From positions 1,798,001 through 1,862,000 of the forward strand of contig NC_063156.1 of NCBI RefSeq assembly GCF_020921035.1: 64,000 nt of DNA. Reading direction: 5' to 3'. Position 1 is the first letter of the stretch. Each line of letters begins with the position of its first letter. Below the pieces are notes generated by a model. It had not been told where the DNA came from. It ran no database searches and saw only the letters and a program-made list of their open reading frames with translations. The DNA comes from Rhodamnia argentea. Its lineage: Eukaryota; Streptophyta; Magnoliopsida; Myrtales; Myrtaceae. This document shows, piece after piece, positions 36,207 through 46,649 of the stretch. The translations under genes and the position numbers were made by a program.

Positions 36207-37811
36207 ATGCTCGTGTTGATGCTATATCTCACAGGGAACTGGTTGAGACAGCTCATGTCTAGCGCTAGCAGGAGGAGATGCCTCCTGCTTTTGGAGAAAT
36301 GCAAGACCATGCGACACTTGAGAGAAGCTCATGGACAGGTGATCGCATGTGGGCTTGGGGGTAACAGCTTTGCACTAAGCAGACTCGTAGCTTTTTGTGC
36401 AGACCCCCGTCATGGAAGCCTTCATTATGCATGGGAACTTTTCCAACGGATTCAAATGCCCACCATCTGTATCTACAACACCATTATCAAAGCTTTCTTG
36501 CTCAATAACGAATTTTTCAGTACCATGAGCATGTACAATAGGTTGTTGATAAGCGGTTTTTGTCCCGATAATTACACAATTCCTTATGTACTGAAGGCTT
36601 GTGCAAAGCTGCATGACCATTATCTAGGAGATTCTGTTCACGGGCATGGGTTAAAACTGGGACTTCTGTCAGATATTTTTGTGGGCAATAGCTTGGTCTC
36701 TATGTACTGTGAGCATAAACTTATGAGAGCAGCGAGAAAGGTGTTTGATGAAATTCCTAGGCGGTGTGTTATTTCATGGACGATAATGATTTCTGCATAT
36801 TCAAAAGTGGGAGATGTGGATAGTGCAAGGGTGTTGTTTGATGAGGTTACTGAGAAGGATAAAGGGATATGGGGTGCTATGATTTCTGGATATGTACAGA
36901 ATGGTTGTTTCAAGGAAGGACTGTACATGTTTCGCTTGATGCAGTTGAATGGTGTTGAGCCTGATGAGTCGGTGCTGGTTAGCACACTCTCTGCTTGCGC
37001 TCACTTGGGGGCTCTGGATACTGGTATTTGGATTCACAGGTTTGTCAACCGGTTTTGGTTGACGTTGAGTTCTCGACTGTGTACCGGTCTCATAGATATG
37101 TATGCCAAATGTGGGTATATAGACATAGCCAAGAAACTGTTTGATGCAATGCCAGAAAAAGATAATATTTGCTGGAATGCTATGATTTCGGGTTATGCAG
37201 TTAATGGCCATGGAGTGAGTGCACTCAAGCTGTTTACAGAGATGGAGAATGGTGGCGTTCGACCAGATGACATCACATTCATATCCATCTTCACTGCATG
37301 CAACCATTCAGGTTTGCCACGTGAAGGTCTGAGGCTGTTGTATAAAATGTTGACAGAGTACAAAATTGAGCCTAAGAGTGAACACTATGGTTGCTTAGTT
37401 GACCTCCTCTGCCAAGCAGGGTATCTGGAAGTTGCAAAGGAAACACTCCTGAAAGTTCCAAGGAGTGGCCCGTTTGAAGAAGCTATTGCTTGGAGAGCTT
37501 TACTTCAAGCTTGCTGTAAGCAAGGAAACTCACAGATGGCTGAGTTTGCAGCTGAGAGACTTGTGCAGCTGGAATGTCACAGTGGAGCATACGTTCTACT
37601 TTCTAACTTATATGCTGTTGCTGGAAAGCAAGATGAAGTTCGAAGAATAAGAAAGTTGATGACAAGCAGAGGAGTTTACAAGGCACCTGGTTGCAGCTCA
37701 CTTCAACTTAATGGGGATGTTTATGAATTCATAGCTGGAGAGAAAACACACCCTGAGATGAGTAGGATATATAGTACTTTGGACAAGTTGAATAAGCAGT
37801 TGGACTGCTGA
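36207..37811 (+). CDS. PLS-class pentatricopeptide repeat protein, E subgroup
   Basis: PLS-class PPR proteins bind organelle RNA in a sequence-specific way; E-type members usually take part in C-to-U editing in plastids or mitochondria with a partner supplying DYW deaminase. This is an intronless gene. The outermost in-frame ATG is 36207 (534 aa); 36219 and 36255 are alternatives, and 36255 would begin MSSASRRRCLLLLEKC, close to the usual start of such proteins. Repeats are clear: ICIYNTIIKAFL, FVGNSLVSMYCEHKLMRAAR followed by KVFDEIP, WTIMISAYSKVGDVDSARVL, GAMISGYVQNGCFKEGLYMF, GLIDMYAKCGYIDIAKKLFD, WNAMISGYAVNGHGVSALKL. The E region runs from AWRALLQACCKQGN to VYEFIAGEKTHPEMSRIYST and the protein stops at LNKQLDC, so no DYW domain. 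The target RNA cannot be read from sequence without a code calculation. Confidence 0.92.
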   Translation: MLVLMLYLTGNWLRQLMSSASRRRCLLLLEKCKTMRHLREAHGQVIACGLGGNSFALSRLVAFCADPRHGSLHYAWELFQRIQMPTICIYNTIIKAFLLNNEFFSTMSMYNRLLISGFCPDNYTIPYVLKACAKLHDHYLGDSVHGHGLKLGLLSDIFVGNSLVSMYCEHKLMRAARKVFDEIPRRCVISWTIMISAYSKVGDVDSARVLFDEVTEKDKGIWGAMISGYVQNGCFKEGLYMFRLMQLNGVEPDESVLVSTLSACAHLGALDTGIWIHRFVNRFWLTLSSRLCTGLIDMYAKCGYIDIAKKLFDAMPEKDNICWNAMISGYAVNGHGVSALKLFTEMENGGVRPDDITFISIFTACNHSGLPREGLRLLYKMLTEYKIEPKSEHYGCLVDLLCQAGYLEVAKETLLKVPRSGPFEEAIAWRALLQACCKQGNSQMAEFAAERLVQLECHSGAYVLLSNLYAVAGKQDEVRRIRKLMTSRGVYKAPGCSSLQLNGDVYEFIAGEKTHPEMSRIYSTLDKLNKQLDC

Positions 37812-38588
37812 AGGTTGCAGCCCTTTTCCTGTATCCATTCTACCATCTGCAGTGGAAAGAATGGTTTAACCCTCACGTGGTTTTAGTGTACCACTTTGAA
37901 GATAGCATAGCAACAAGATGATGTCCCAGAAGGAGTTGAACTACACAGTAACAGTGTTTTGACCTTGGGACAGTTTCACAAAATGAGAAATCTTGTTCCT
38001 AAACCCTTTGACATGTTCACAAGTTGAAGCATGAAATGCTCCATGGAGAATTTGCTCTTCGATAGAAGGCTAACGAAAGCTTGAGATGTGTGGGACAATA
38101 GGGAAGTTATCGACATTGGATGGACAGAGCGCTTTGGAGATTGCAGTTTTAGCAAGATTGAGATAGACTTGTTTGATGTGGCTTTGGATACAAATGACTC
38201 ATGAAGAACCTATATACTTGTGGAAGGTGCTGGAGGGATTTCTTTTGTTTAGACTCCAGGATGACTCAAATACTTCTATTTGAATCGAACATATTATCAT
38301 ATTATGACACTCCAATTTTACAGTCTCTCTTAAATGTCTGTTGTCTCACTTACCTGGCATTTGAAAACTTCAATGCGATAATAATCTGTGACTTATGTTT
38401 GACCTCGCCCCTCTCTCCAGCCCTCTCTCTCTCTCTCTGAAATAAGTGCATTTGGTTTTGAGATGACTGATGCATGTTTTCTCTGGTAATTAGATGACTG
38501 ATAATTTTGAACCAGTGGTATAGTAAAGAATTTGCAGTGTCTAGTTCTTGATCTCTCTTTTCTTTGGTGGGATACAGGAACCAAAGAA
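37812..38588 (+). other. PPR 3' region and DHFS leader
   Basis: The 777 bp between the two genes probably hold the PPR 3' UTR and the short promoter and leader of DHFS. A (CT)n run lies at about 38420-38440. The acceptor GATACAG ends at 38577, eleven bases before the DHFS start, so a leader intron is likely. Confidence 0.5.
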
Positions 38589-41500
38589 ATGCAGTTTTTG
38601 AAGCTCATCAGCTCGAGCCCTGCCTTTTCTCTCAGAAAATCATTCTATAACAAGCAGTGGTTTTTACCATTTACACAAGGGCCTTCTTTATCCTCAGGGG
38701 ATGTGGAAATGAGGGAACTTGTTGAATATCTAGATTCGCTCAAGAACTATGAAAAATCAGGAGTGCCAAAAGGTGCAGGCACGGATTCGGATGACGGGTT
38801 TGATCTTGGTCGGATGAGAAGGTTGATGGGTCGTTTGGGGAATCCTGATTCAAGGTTCAAGGTTTGCTCTTTGCTCAAATTCTTTTTCATTGTTCTTCTA
38901 ATTGAGCCTCTTTCTTTGTTTACAAAAATGTATTTTGACCCATGAGAAGTTCAAGAACTTAGATTTAACCCCAGCTGGTTAATGCAACATAATCTTTGTT
39001 ACTTTATAATTGGTTTATTTGTGTTATTACGACTGAATTTGTTTCAGTCGTTTGCGTGTGAAAAGTACACTTATTGGACTCCTTTTTTGTCTGTCTGATC
39101 ATTGGATCGATGAAGTAGTTTCAGTTTTCATTTCTGAGACATCCTTGTAGAGGTATCTGTTTATCTTGCATGCTTTATTGCTTCTCTGTATCTCTCTAAT
39201 CTGTGTATGTCTTCATGTTACTCTCTCCTAACAACCGCATAGGCTGTGCACATTGCTGGGACGAAGGGGAAAGGATCTACTGCAGCATTTCTTGTGAACA
39301 TCTTAAATGCAGAAGGATATGCCGTGGGTTGTTATACTAGGTGTTGTGTTATAACATCTATTGACTTTCTTATATTTCCTTTTCTTTGGTTGCTTTCTCA
39401 TTGTCTCCTTCCTTGTGACTGGCAATATGTTCTGGTTGCAGCCCGCATATTCTGTCAATCAGAGAACGCATGTTGGTGGGAAATCCAGCCAAGCCTGTGC
39501 CAGCAGAGAAACTAGATTACCTATTCCACCAGATAAAAGACATTCTTGATGAGTCAATAGTACTTGAAAATGGTTGCCTGAGCCATTTTGAGGTATGCTG
39601 GCCTATTTCTCAGAAACAACACCTTGTTGACTATTTTAAGAGCTTGTCTTCGTGAGTTTTTCCCGTAGCTGCTGCATACAAATACTAGTGACGAACAATG
39701 AACCACCTTAGTGGGCCATAAATATGAATGAATCAAACAGGCAAAGAGAGTTTTGCCTGTTTGGTTCTCTCTCTAACTTGTCTTCCTTTTTTCCCCTCTT
39801 TTATCCCTTTTGTCCTCTTTTATCTTTTTGTTGCACTAATTATGCATTTGAGTTCCAAGTGTGAGTTTTGCAGTTGAATTAGGTTGGGAGATCCACTGCA
39901 CTTCCTTCCTTTCTTTTTTTTTTTTTATAAATAACAGCTCATAATATTCGCTGACAAAGATAACTCCATCAACAGCATGCATCGTTTTGTCTGAAAGCTT
40001 GTCGACTTTTGGTCTTTCTTGTCTATTAAAATCTTTTTTGAGGGATTGCACTGGTATGGGTGCAATCTGTTTGCAAATGCAGCAACATGCACCCTTTTCT
40101 TATTGAATGATCTTTTTCATACTGATGAACCAATATATTTCAGGTTCTTACTGCTGTGGCATTCACGCTCTTTTCCCAAGAGAATGTTGATCTGGCAGTT
40201 ATTGAGGTTGATTTTACTAATTATTAGATCTCTTTTCCATGGCTTTACACTATTCTTTTCACCAGTTTCCCTACGAATTCTCTTGTCATCCTTATTCATG
40301 ACTGAAAACTTGGAAAATGGATACAATAGTGATGTCCTTTTCTTATGTAAACAGGCCGGCCTGGGAGGTGCTCGAGATGCTACAAATGTTATTCCTAGTT
40401 CTGGGCTCCTTGCATCAGTCATAACAACAATAGGCAAGGAACATATGGATGCTCTTGGAGGTTCTTTGGAAAGTATAGCAATGGCAAAATCTGGGATCGT
40501 TAAGCATGGCCGTCCAGTTAGGTTGTCTTGCTGCTTATTTGCATGACACGTTTGTAACTACCTCCATGTTCGCTTGAATGTCCTTCAAAACTGTAACACT
40601 TTCTGCTTTAATTTTGGTTGAAAATTTGAAAGGAACTCTTCATTAATCTAATCTTGCTGGAAAAGCAACAAGTGGACATGGACTGCTTGCTGTATTGTTC
40701 TTTTTCACCTTTGAGCAGTCACATAAAAAGAAGCCGGTTGCGCAAGTACAGCCACTATGTCCCATGGCAACTGGACTTTTCTGGATCTCCTTCAAATTAA
40801 TGCATGCATCTTTTATGAAACCTTTAACCATTTAATACTGCTGAACTAGATGAAGATGTCAGATTCGTATAGAGCATAAGAGCTCTTAGAATGACATTGG
40901 TAACTAATGGTCCCGAGACCCACTTGTCTATATTGAGGTCGCTGGACTCACTTTCTGGTCGAGTGACTGCTTAAGATAGAATAAACCTTGTATAAAGTTT
41001 GTTATCTTGTGCAATGTTCTTATAATCAGCTTAGCCGTGCTCTTAATTCTGACATGTGATCACAATCTCAGTTGGTGCTGGGCGGACCATTTGTTCCACA
41101 AATTGAGCACATTCTTCGTGATAAAGCTTCAGTAATGAATTCGTCAGTGGTCTTAGCATCTGATGCTGGGAAAAGAAGTGTTATAAAAAGCATTTGCTTT
41201 CTCAATGGTAGGCCTTGTCAGCATTGTGACGTTGTCTTAGAAGTTGAGAGGGACTTGCAGCTGGTATGACCTTATTAGAAATCTCTGAATAGTCTCTGAT
41301 CACTACATTTTGAGGTATTGGGAGATTTCATGGAGACATGTCGTTTGGATCATGCAGTCTACTAATTTGTTGGATGTAAGGATGTCCATGCTCGGGGGCC
41401 ACCAGCTTCAGAATGCAGTAACAGCCACATGCACCGCACTCTGCCTTCGTGACATGGGTACTAGCAATTACCAATGTTTCATTGGGTTGATTTTCCATGA

Positions 41501-43252
41501 TTGTCTTTGCCGTCGTGGTCATTATTGCTGTATGATTTTGTTGCAAGGTTCTATGCTAATGTATTGATGCATATTGTGCTCAAGTATAAGTCTTTTTTAA
41601 GGCTCATCTTCAGTGATCTCCATTTTATATCATAGTTCTTTAGAAATGCTGAACTTGTGTCTTGAGAGAGCTTGATGCTCTTTCAAAAGTCAGAATCTTG
41701 CGTCTGCCTGTGTTTTTATGAGACGGAGCCCTCCTAGACAATTGAGCCCTCTGCATCACTTTGTGACTTCTGATTATTTCAGTCGGATCCGACACAAAAT
41801 GACCATTTGTTCAATGCTTTATGTTGTTTCTTCCATGATGTTAGACACTTCATTGCTTCGTAGCACTTCTGTTGATCATTAAACATGTTGGTCCTGTCAG
41901 CTTTTTTCATTTTTTTTTTTTTTGGGTCATTTTGGTCCTGTCAGTTTAAGAATATGTAAAAATATCTTTTGTTTCTTCTTTTTAATTCGTGTCTTGTCTT
42001 CCTGACTGCAGGATGGACAGTCTCTGATCAATCCATAAGAGCTGGATTGGAGCATACCCAGTTGCTGGGAAGAAGCCAATTTCTTACGTTTTCAGAGGCC
42101 GAGGCACTGGGACTACCTGGAGCAGCAATACTGTTGGATGGAGGTATTGTGGTACTCAATTGCATTTTTTTTTTTGGTCGGAACTCAAATGAATATTCAG
42201 TACCTACTCTTTTCACATGACTCATTTCTGACAAACCAATAAAAAAAAAGGCTGTCTTTCCTTCTATGTTGGTAGTATTATGACTTTAATTTATTCATAC
42301 TGCAGATATCTCTTTATTGAGACTTGAGAGAGGCGCATGCATCTATAATTTGCCATGACTTTAGTATCCATATTTTCGAGGGGATCAATATCTGGCATTG
42401 TGCGTTTTCACATGTACTTCTGCCATAATTGGTGTGTGTGTGTGTTTTTTTTGTGTTGTCCTAATATGTGTTTGCTTAGTAGATCATTGACAGATTTCGT
42501 GAATCTTGTAATTGATTCTGTACTGTTCTCAGCGCACACCAAAGAATCTGCTAGAGCTTTGGTTGATACTATCAAAATGACCTTTCCTGATGCGCCATTG
42601 GCCCTCATCGTTGCAATGGCTAGGGACAAAGACCATGCAGCCTTTGCAAAAGAGTTGCTTTCCGGTAATTTCTGGTTAAAGTATGCTTGACCCACTTTTA
42701 ATCTTATCACTGATCTAAGTGTAGCAAATTAGAAATTGAGATCAATAGCTGCCGGCAACAATCAACAATTCCATCAATCCTGTTAGTTATGGTCTGTATG
42801 TCTAGTGCAACCTCTCATTGTAGGTCGTGCTTCATTTCTATGCCTTCTCTTTGAGTGCATCTAGCACACCAAAAGATACGCTGTGCCATTTTTCAGGTGC
42901 GAGATTAGAAGCTGTCGTCTTGACAGAGGTTGATATTGCCGGGGGCAATGCTCGTACGACTCCCTCGACTTTGTTACGAGATTGCTGGATTCAAGAATCT
43001 GAAAGAATGGGCATTGCGGTTCTTCACGATAAAATGCCTGAATATCAAGAATCATTTGGGGATGGATCGGAGTGCTCTTTGATCGGGATGGAAGATAAAG
43101 TCATAGTAACTGCTGCTGACGGTTCATTGGCTGATTCTCTGCATGCTGCAAATAGATTTCTGAAGAGAAAAGCCCGAAAGGAACCGGCTCTTCTTGTGGT
43201 TACTGGATCTCTGCACATGGTGACGTCAGCATTGCTTTCTCTCCGTGGTTGA
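38589..43252 (+). CDS. DHFS: Dihydrofolate synthetase (DHFS, GLA1-like)
   Basis: This enzyme joins glutamate to dihydropteroate with ATP, giving dihydrofolate, in plant mitochondria; Arabidopsis GLA1 mutants stop as globular embryos. Coding exons: 38589-38861, 39243-39340, 39442-39592, 40144-40206, 40355-40516, 41072-41263, 41358-41457, 42012-42143, 42533-42664, 42897-43252. Phases close to 552 aa. Marks seen are a Ser/Phe/Lys-rich presequence, [20 protein letters not shown], the ATP loop GTKGKGST (97-104), SPH (124-126), [12 protein letters not shown] (196-207), the [13 protein letters not shown] block, [10 protein letters not shown] (from 389), MARDKDH and VTGSLH near the end. [16 protein letters not shown] and the short spacing favour DHFS over the longer plant folylpolyglutamate synthetases. 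Introns 7 and 8 each contain an A-tailed micro-insertion. Confidence 0.94.
41888..41944 (-). mobile_element. Micro-insertion with A-tail in DHFS intron 7
   Basis: The perfect 13-bp direct repeat TTGGTCCTGTCAG (41888-41900 and 41932-41944) flanks a 31-nt insert. On the minus strand the insert begins AATGACCC, then about 14 A, then TGAAAAAAG. Confidence 0.65.
42154..42193 (-). mobile_element. Micro-insertion with A-tail in DHFS intron 8
   Basis: ACTCAATTGCA and ACTCAAATGAA (9 of 11 identical) flank an 18-nt insert at 42165-42182 that reads TCCGACC plus 11 A on the minus strand. It begins only 21 bp after the exon-8 splice donor. Confidence 0.45.
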
Positions 43253-44553
43253 GTTGTTCTTTTATGAGCTCTTTATCTGTTGTTTGTATCAGTAATTGAA
43301 TAAATGTTGCCAATGGAAATCGATTAATTCTATTTCATCATGGCATGCGAGAGTACGCTGTATTTTCATTTTTGCGACTCGGGGACTGGTCGGCGCATAT
43401 ATTCTTCCTCCGGATCGACCGAATTCTGATCGTTTCTCTTTCGCCTGTGGACCTTTTCTAGAGGCATAATCATGCGTGAAATTCACCTCATGTTTCCAGT
43501 TTTGAATAGCTGGCCTTTTGTTGGGTTCTCTGAGTAGCCACCTGAAACAGTAATATCAGTTCGGCCAACATATACTTGCTTAAGAAATCATTGATGGCTC
43601 ATAACTTGATCATAAGAACACGTATTTGGTCGAAATCTCGGTATACAGTGTTTCTTTGAAAGAATACTTGAATATTGGGATAGTTGCATTGGAAGCCTTA
43701 AAACTTGTTAGGAAAGTACAATTGAATCCTAAACATTTTAAAAAATGCAATCAAGTCTTAAAATTTATTATGAAAGTACAATCAAGTCTTAGATTTTTCG
43801 AAAGGTGTAATCAACTTTTAAAACTTGTTACAAAAGTGTAATCAAGTTCTTGAAACTTTCAAAAAGTGCAATCAAAGGAAGGATTTGATTTCATCAATTT
43901 GACAAACTTGATTGCACCTTTTGAAAGTTTTAGAATACAATTTTATTTTCGTGACAAGTTTTAAGACTTCCAACTCATTTATTTCCTTGATTTTTTTTTC
44001 CTACAAATGGTTATTATGCATCTTTAAGTGGTTAAACGACAATCTAACTCTCGACGAACTGTTACTCAGAAATTGTAGAAGCATTCGCATTGTATAGTAT
44101 AGGAGTAACATGTTACGTGCTGGCTATAATCCACACTGAATTCTACGGAAAAAAAAGATATGATTTTGGCTCGAGGGATGCAATTGTGTTCACATGTATT
44201 GCTGCATGTTGCTTCCCTACGTACGTCAGGCCAAGTACTACATCAGGGACAGAAAAACTATGTAAAACATTCAAATCTTTTTATTCTTGATGAGCTGAAT
44301 ACAATCACGTAACATGAGCAATCGATATCGCAGGAAGCGAAAACTTAAAAATGAAGAGTTTCCTATACTATCCGTCGACCGAGTAATTAGGATTGATGAA
44401 GTATAATTAGAGAAGAGCAAGGAGACATCAATCTGTCTAGCTTTCCTTGCTGCCTAAGCTATAACCTGGAAAAAGCAAACGCCTAAAGTTCAAACCTATA
44501 ACTATAACTCTTGATATTACCACAGTGTTTCCTAGATTGTTTGGGTTCAAAAT
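43253..44553. other. Spacer between DHFS and WRKY with a repeat block
   Basis: The DHFS 3' UTR is followed, at 43640-43980, by a tandem array of about 40-45-bp units (AATCAAGTCTTAAAACTTGT-like, then GAAAGTGCAATC) whose last part is inverted (TTGATTGCACCTTTTGAAAG). It is the same family as 15985-16330. The rest is AT-rich with no gene. The last 50-100 bp are WRKY 3' UTR. Confidence 0.55.
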
Positions 44554-46195
44554 CTAGGGAAAGAATCCGGTGCTGTCAAAGGAAATGTCCTCATTAGCGA
44601 ACTCCATGCCGCGAGGCGGAAGATCTGAATCCAAATGTGCTGTTGCTCGAGAGTTGTTCCCTGAAGTAGCGGCTGAGACAATCATAGCGAGCTCGGATTC
44701 TGTAGAGCCTAAATTCGGGCCGGCCTGGAAGGAAGATAGGAAATGAGAGGTACTAGAGAAATGGCTGCTGTTACTCATGACGCCGAAGATATTATCCGAG
44801 GCGGAAGGGAAGCCGAACATGGAAGAAGATTGGTTGTGATCGTCATTGTTGGAGTCCAAGTTCTGAGTTATGACTGCGAGGTCTCCACGGAAGTCGAAGG
44901 CAACGTCTTGCGACTGCGTTTGGTTTTGTTCAGGTTGGGGTTGTATGATTTGGAGAGGGGGGCCGTCGAGGGAGGCACTGGACCCGGTTTGATTTTCAGG
45001 CAGCGGAAAAGGAGGGACGACGGCGGCAGGGGGGTGATTGCACGTGTGCCGTCCGCGGTATGTGATCTCGAAGACGGTGGGGTCGTCGTCGGATCTTTGC
45101 ACTTGCTTGGTAGCCAGACAACCTTGGACATTCCGATGGCTGCACCTATAGTAGCCCCTGAACGTGAAGTGTGGGAAAATCATCAGTGAGAGCTAGATAT
45201 AGAGGCCAAAGAAACATAACGAAACTTGTGAGCGCCCATGGCCGAGCTACTTCGAATGTGTTCAATTATAGGTCGAACTTTAGTAGGCTAAGGCAGAGAA
45301 GCGGGATGGTGACGTGAAAAGCTGCCGAACAAAACGAGCCGTCGATAGCCTAAAGCTTTCTTAGGCGATCGCGACGTCGATAACAAAACGAGCCGTCGAT
45401 AACCGAAAGCCTTCTAGCCCTTCCTTCTTAATGTTTTCAAGGATGTGGCTCCTGTAACACCTTGGGATGATATTGCAGCAGGAGTGAGAAAGGCAAGATG
45501 AGAAGGTGTTTACTTTGAACAAAGGGAATAATGTTCTAGTGAATCTTTTGTGGTGATACAGCTTCAAGACCTGAGAACTAGAGAATCGATCGTCGCTAAA
45601 CTCACCGCGGATACTTGGCTCCAAGAATGTCCTTCTGACCATACTTCCTCCAACTGAATCCATCATCGAGCGGCCCTTCGAGTTCGGAGCCTGGGGCGAC
45701 CCTGACCTGCTTTGTCCAACGCTGTATCGCCTTTCTGCAACACGTTCGGTTGGCATCGCGAAATCAGGCAACAATCATGTCCACATGCAGACATCAAGGA
45801 CATAGCCATGCATGCAACAACGGAAAAAAAAAGAAAAAAATCCCATGATCAACTTCAGTTGTTTACCTCTTCCTCTGAGTAGAACCGTCGTTAAGATCCC
45901 GGTCTGAGTCTCCTCCGCTCATCGGGCTCCCACCGAGCGATGGGGGCGACTCGGACAACCGGCGCAGGCACCCTCCGACTGGAGGCTCCGCATTGAGCAT
46001 GGACAGCGCCTTATCATATGAGGACAGGATCCTGTGGATGAGCATTTCATGGGTTTGATCACGCGACGAAGAAGAAGAAGAAGAAGATGATGAAACGGGT
46101 AAATGGAGTTGGTCCTGGAGTTGCTTGGTGAGCTCTTTGCCCTGTATCAGCTCATTCAGCAAGTTCATCTTTTCCCAATCTCCCATATTCTCCAT
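44554..46195 (-). CDS. Group III WRKY transcription factor (WRKY41/53-like)
   Basis: This nuclear factor binds W-boxes (TTGACC/T) and usually acts in defence and senescence control. Exons on the minus strand are 46195-45867, 45734-45606 and 45157-44554, 353 aa, all phases closing. The middle exon is the key piece: KAIQRWTKQVRVAPGSELEG followed by PLDDGFSWRKYGQK, with WRKYGQK at residues 138-144. Exon 3 begins GYYRCSHRNVQGC. The zinc ligands C158, C166, H190 and C192 give C-X7-C-X23-H-X1-C, the group III type. The intron between YPR and GYYRC is the standard WRKY-domain intron. N-terminal residues 7-30 (EKMNLLNELIQGKELTKQL) match the conserved helix of this group. A serine run (about residues 35-44) is encoded by a TCT/TCA repeat. 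The C-terminal half is Asn/Ser/Gln-rich and probably activating. Its own promoter has W-boxes, fitting auto- or cross-regulation. Confidence 0.95.
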
Positions 46196-46534
46196 GACTT
46201 AAAAAAAAAAAAAGAACACTCTCAACGAGACTCTCGAAAGACGACTCGGTTTTCAGAGCTGTTTCTGATGCGCAAAAAGCTACAGTAGCATCGGAGATCA
46301 GATGCTCTTCGAGCAAGACCTCGAGCAACGAAATCTGGTGATGGGTTTCTCGTAAAGTACAAAGACTCTGAGATTGGTGGGAGCTTAAATCAGAACCGGG
46401 TCGGTCTAGACAGATCTGAGAAAGAGAGACAGAACTTTCGCGTCTTGAATGGGGTTCAGAAGAAGAAGGAAGATCCAAGAAACATCAGAAGACAAGCGAC
46501 GCCCTGAGGAAGGAGGGAGATGGTGGCCATGGCT

Positions 46535-46548
46535 GGTCAATATTTATA
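46535..46548 (-). promoter_or_regulatory. TATA box directly followed by a W-box
   Basis: On the minus strand TATAAATA (46548-46541) is immediately followed by TTGACC (46540-46535), a full W-box core. The pair lies about 340 bp before the WRKY start codon. WRKY binding here would overlap the pre-initiation complex. Confidence 0.55.
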
Positions 46549-46608
46549 CGAAATCCATCCTTTCCGATTTGCAAACGAAGGGGGAAAATCAAAGAGAGGA
46601 GAGGGAGT

Positions 46609-46614
46609 TTGACC
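46609..46614 (+). promoter_or_regulatory. W-box upstream of the WRKY gene
   Basis: TTGACC, about 60 bp upstream of the TATA/W-box pair, inverted relative to it. Confidence 0.45.
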
Positions 46615-46649
46615 GAGAAAAAGGAGAAGCCGAGTGAGATGTGATTCTC

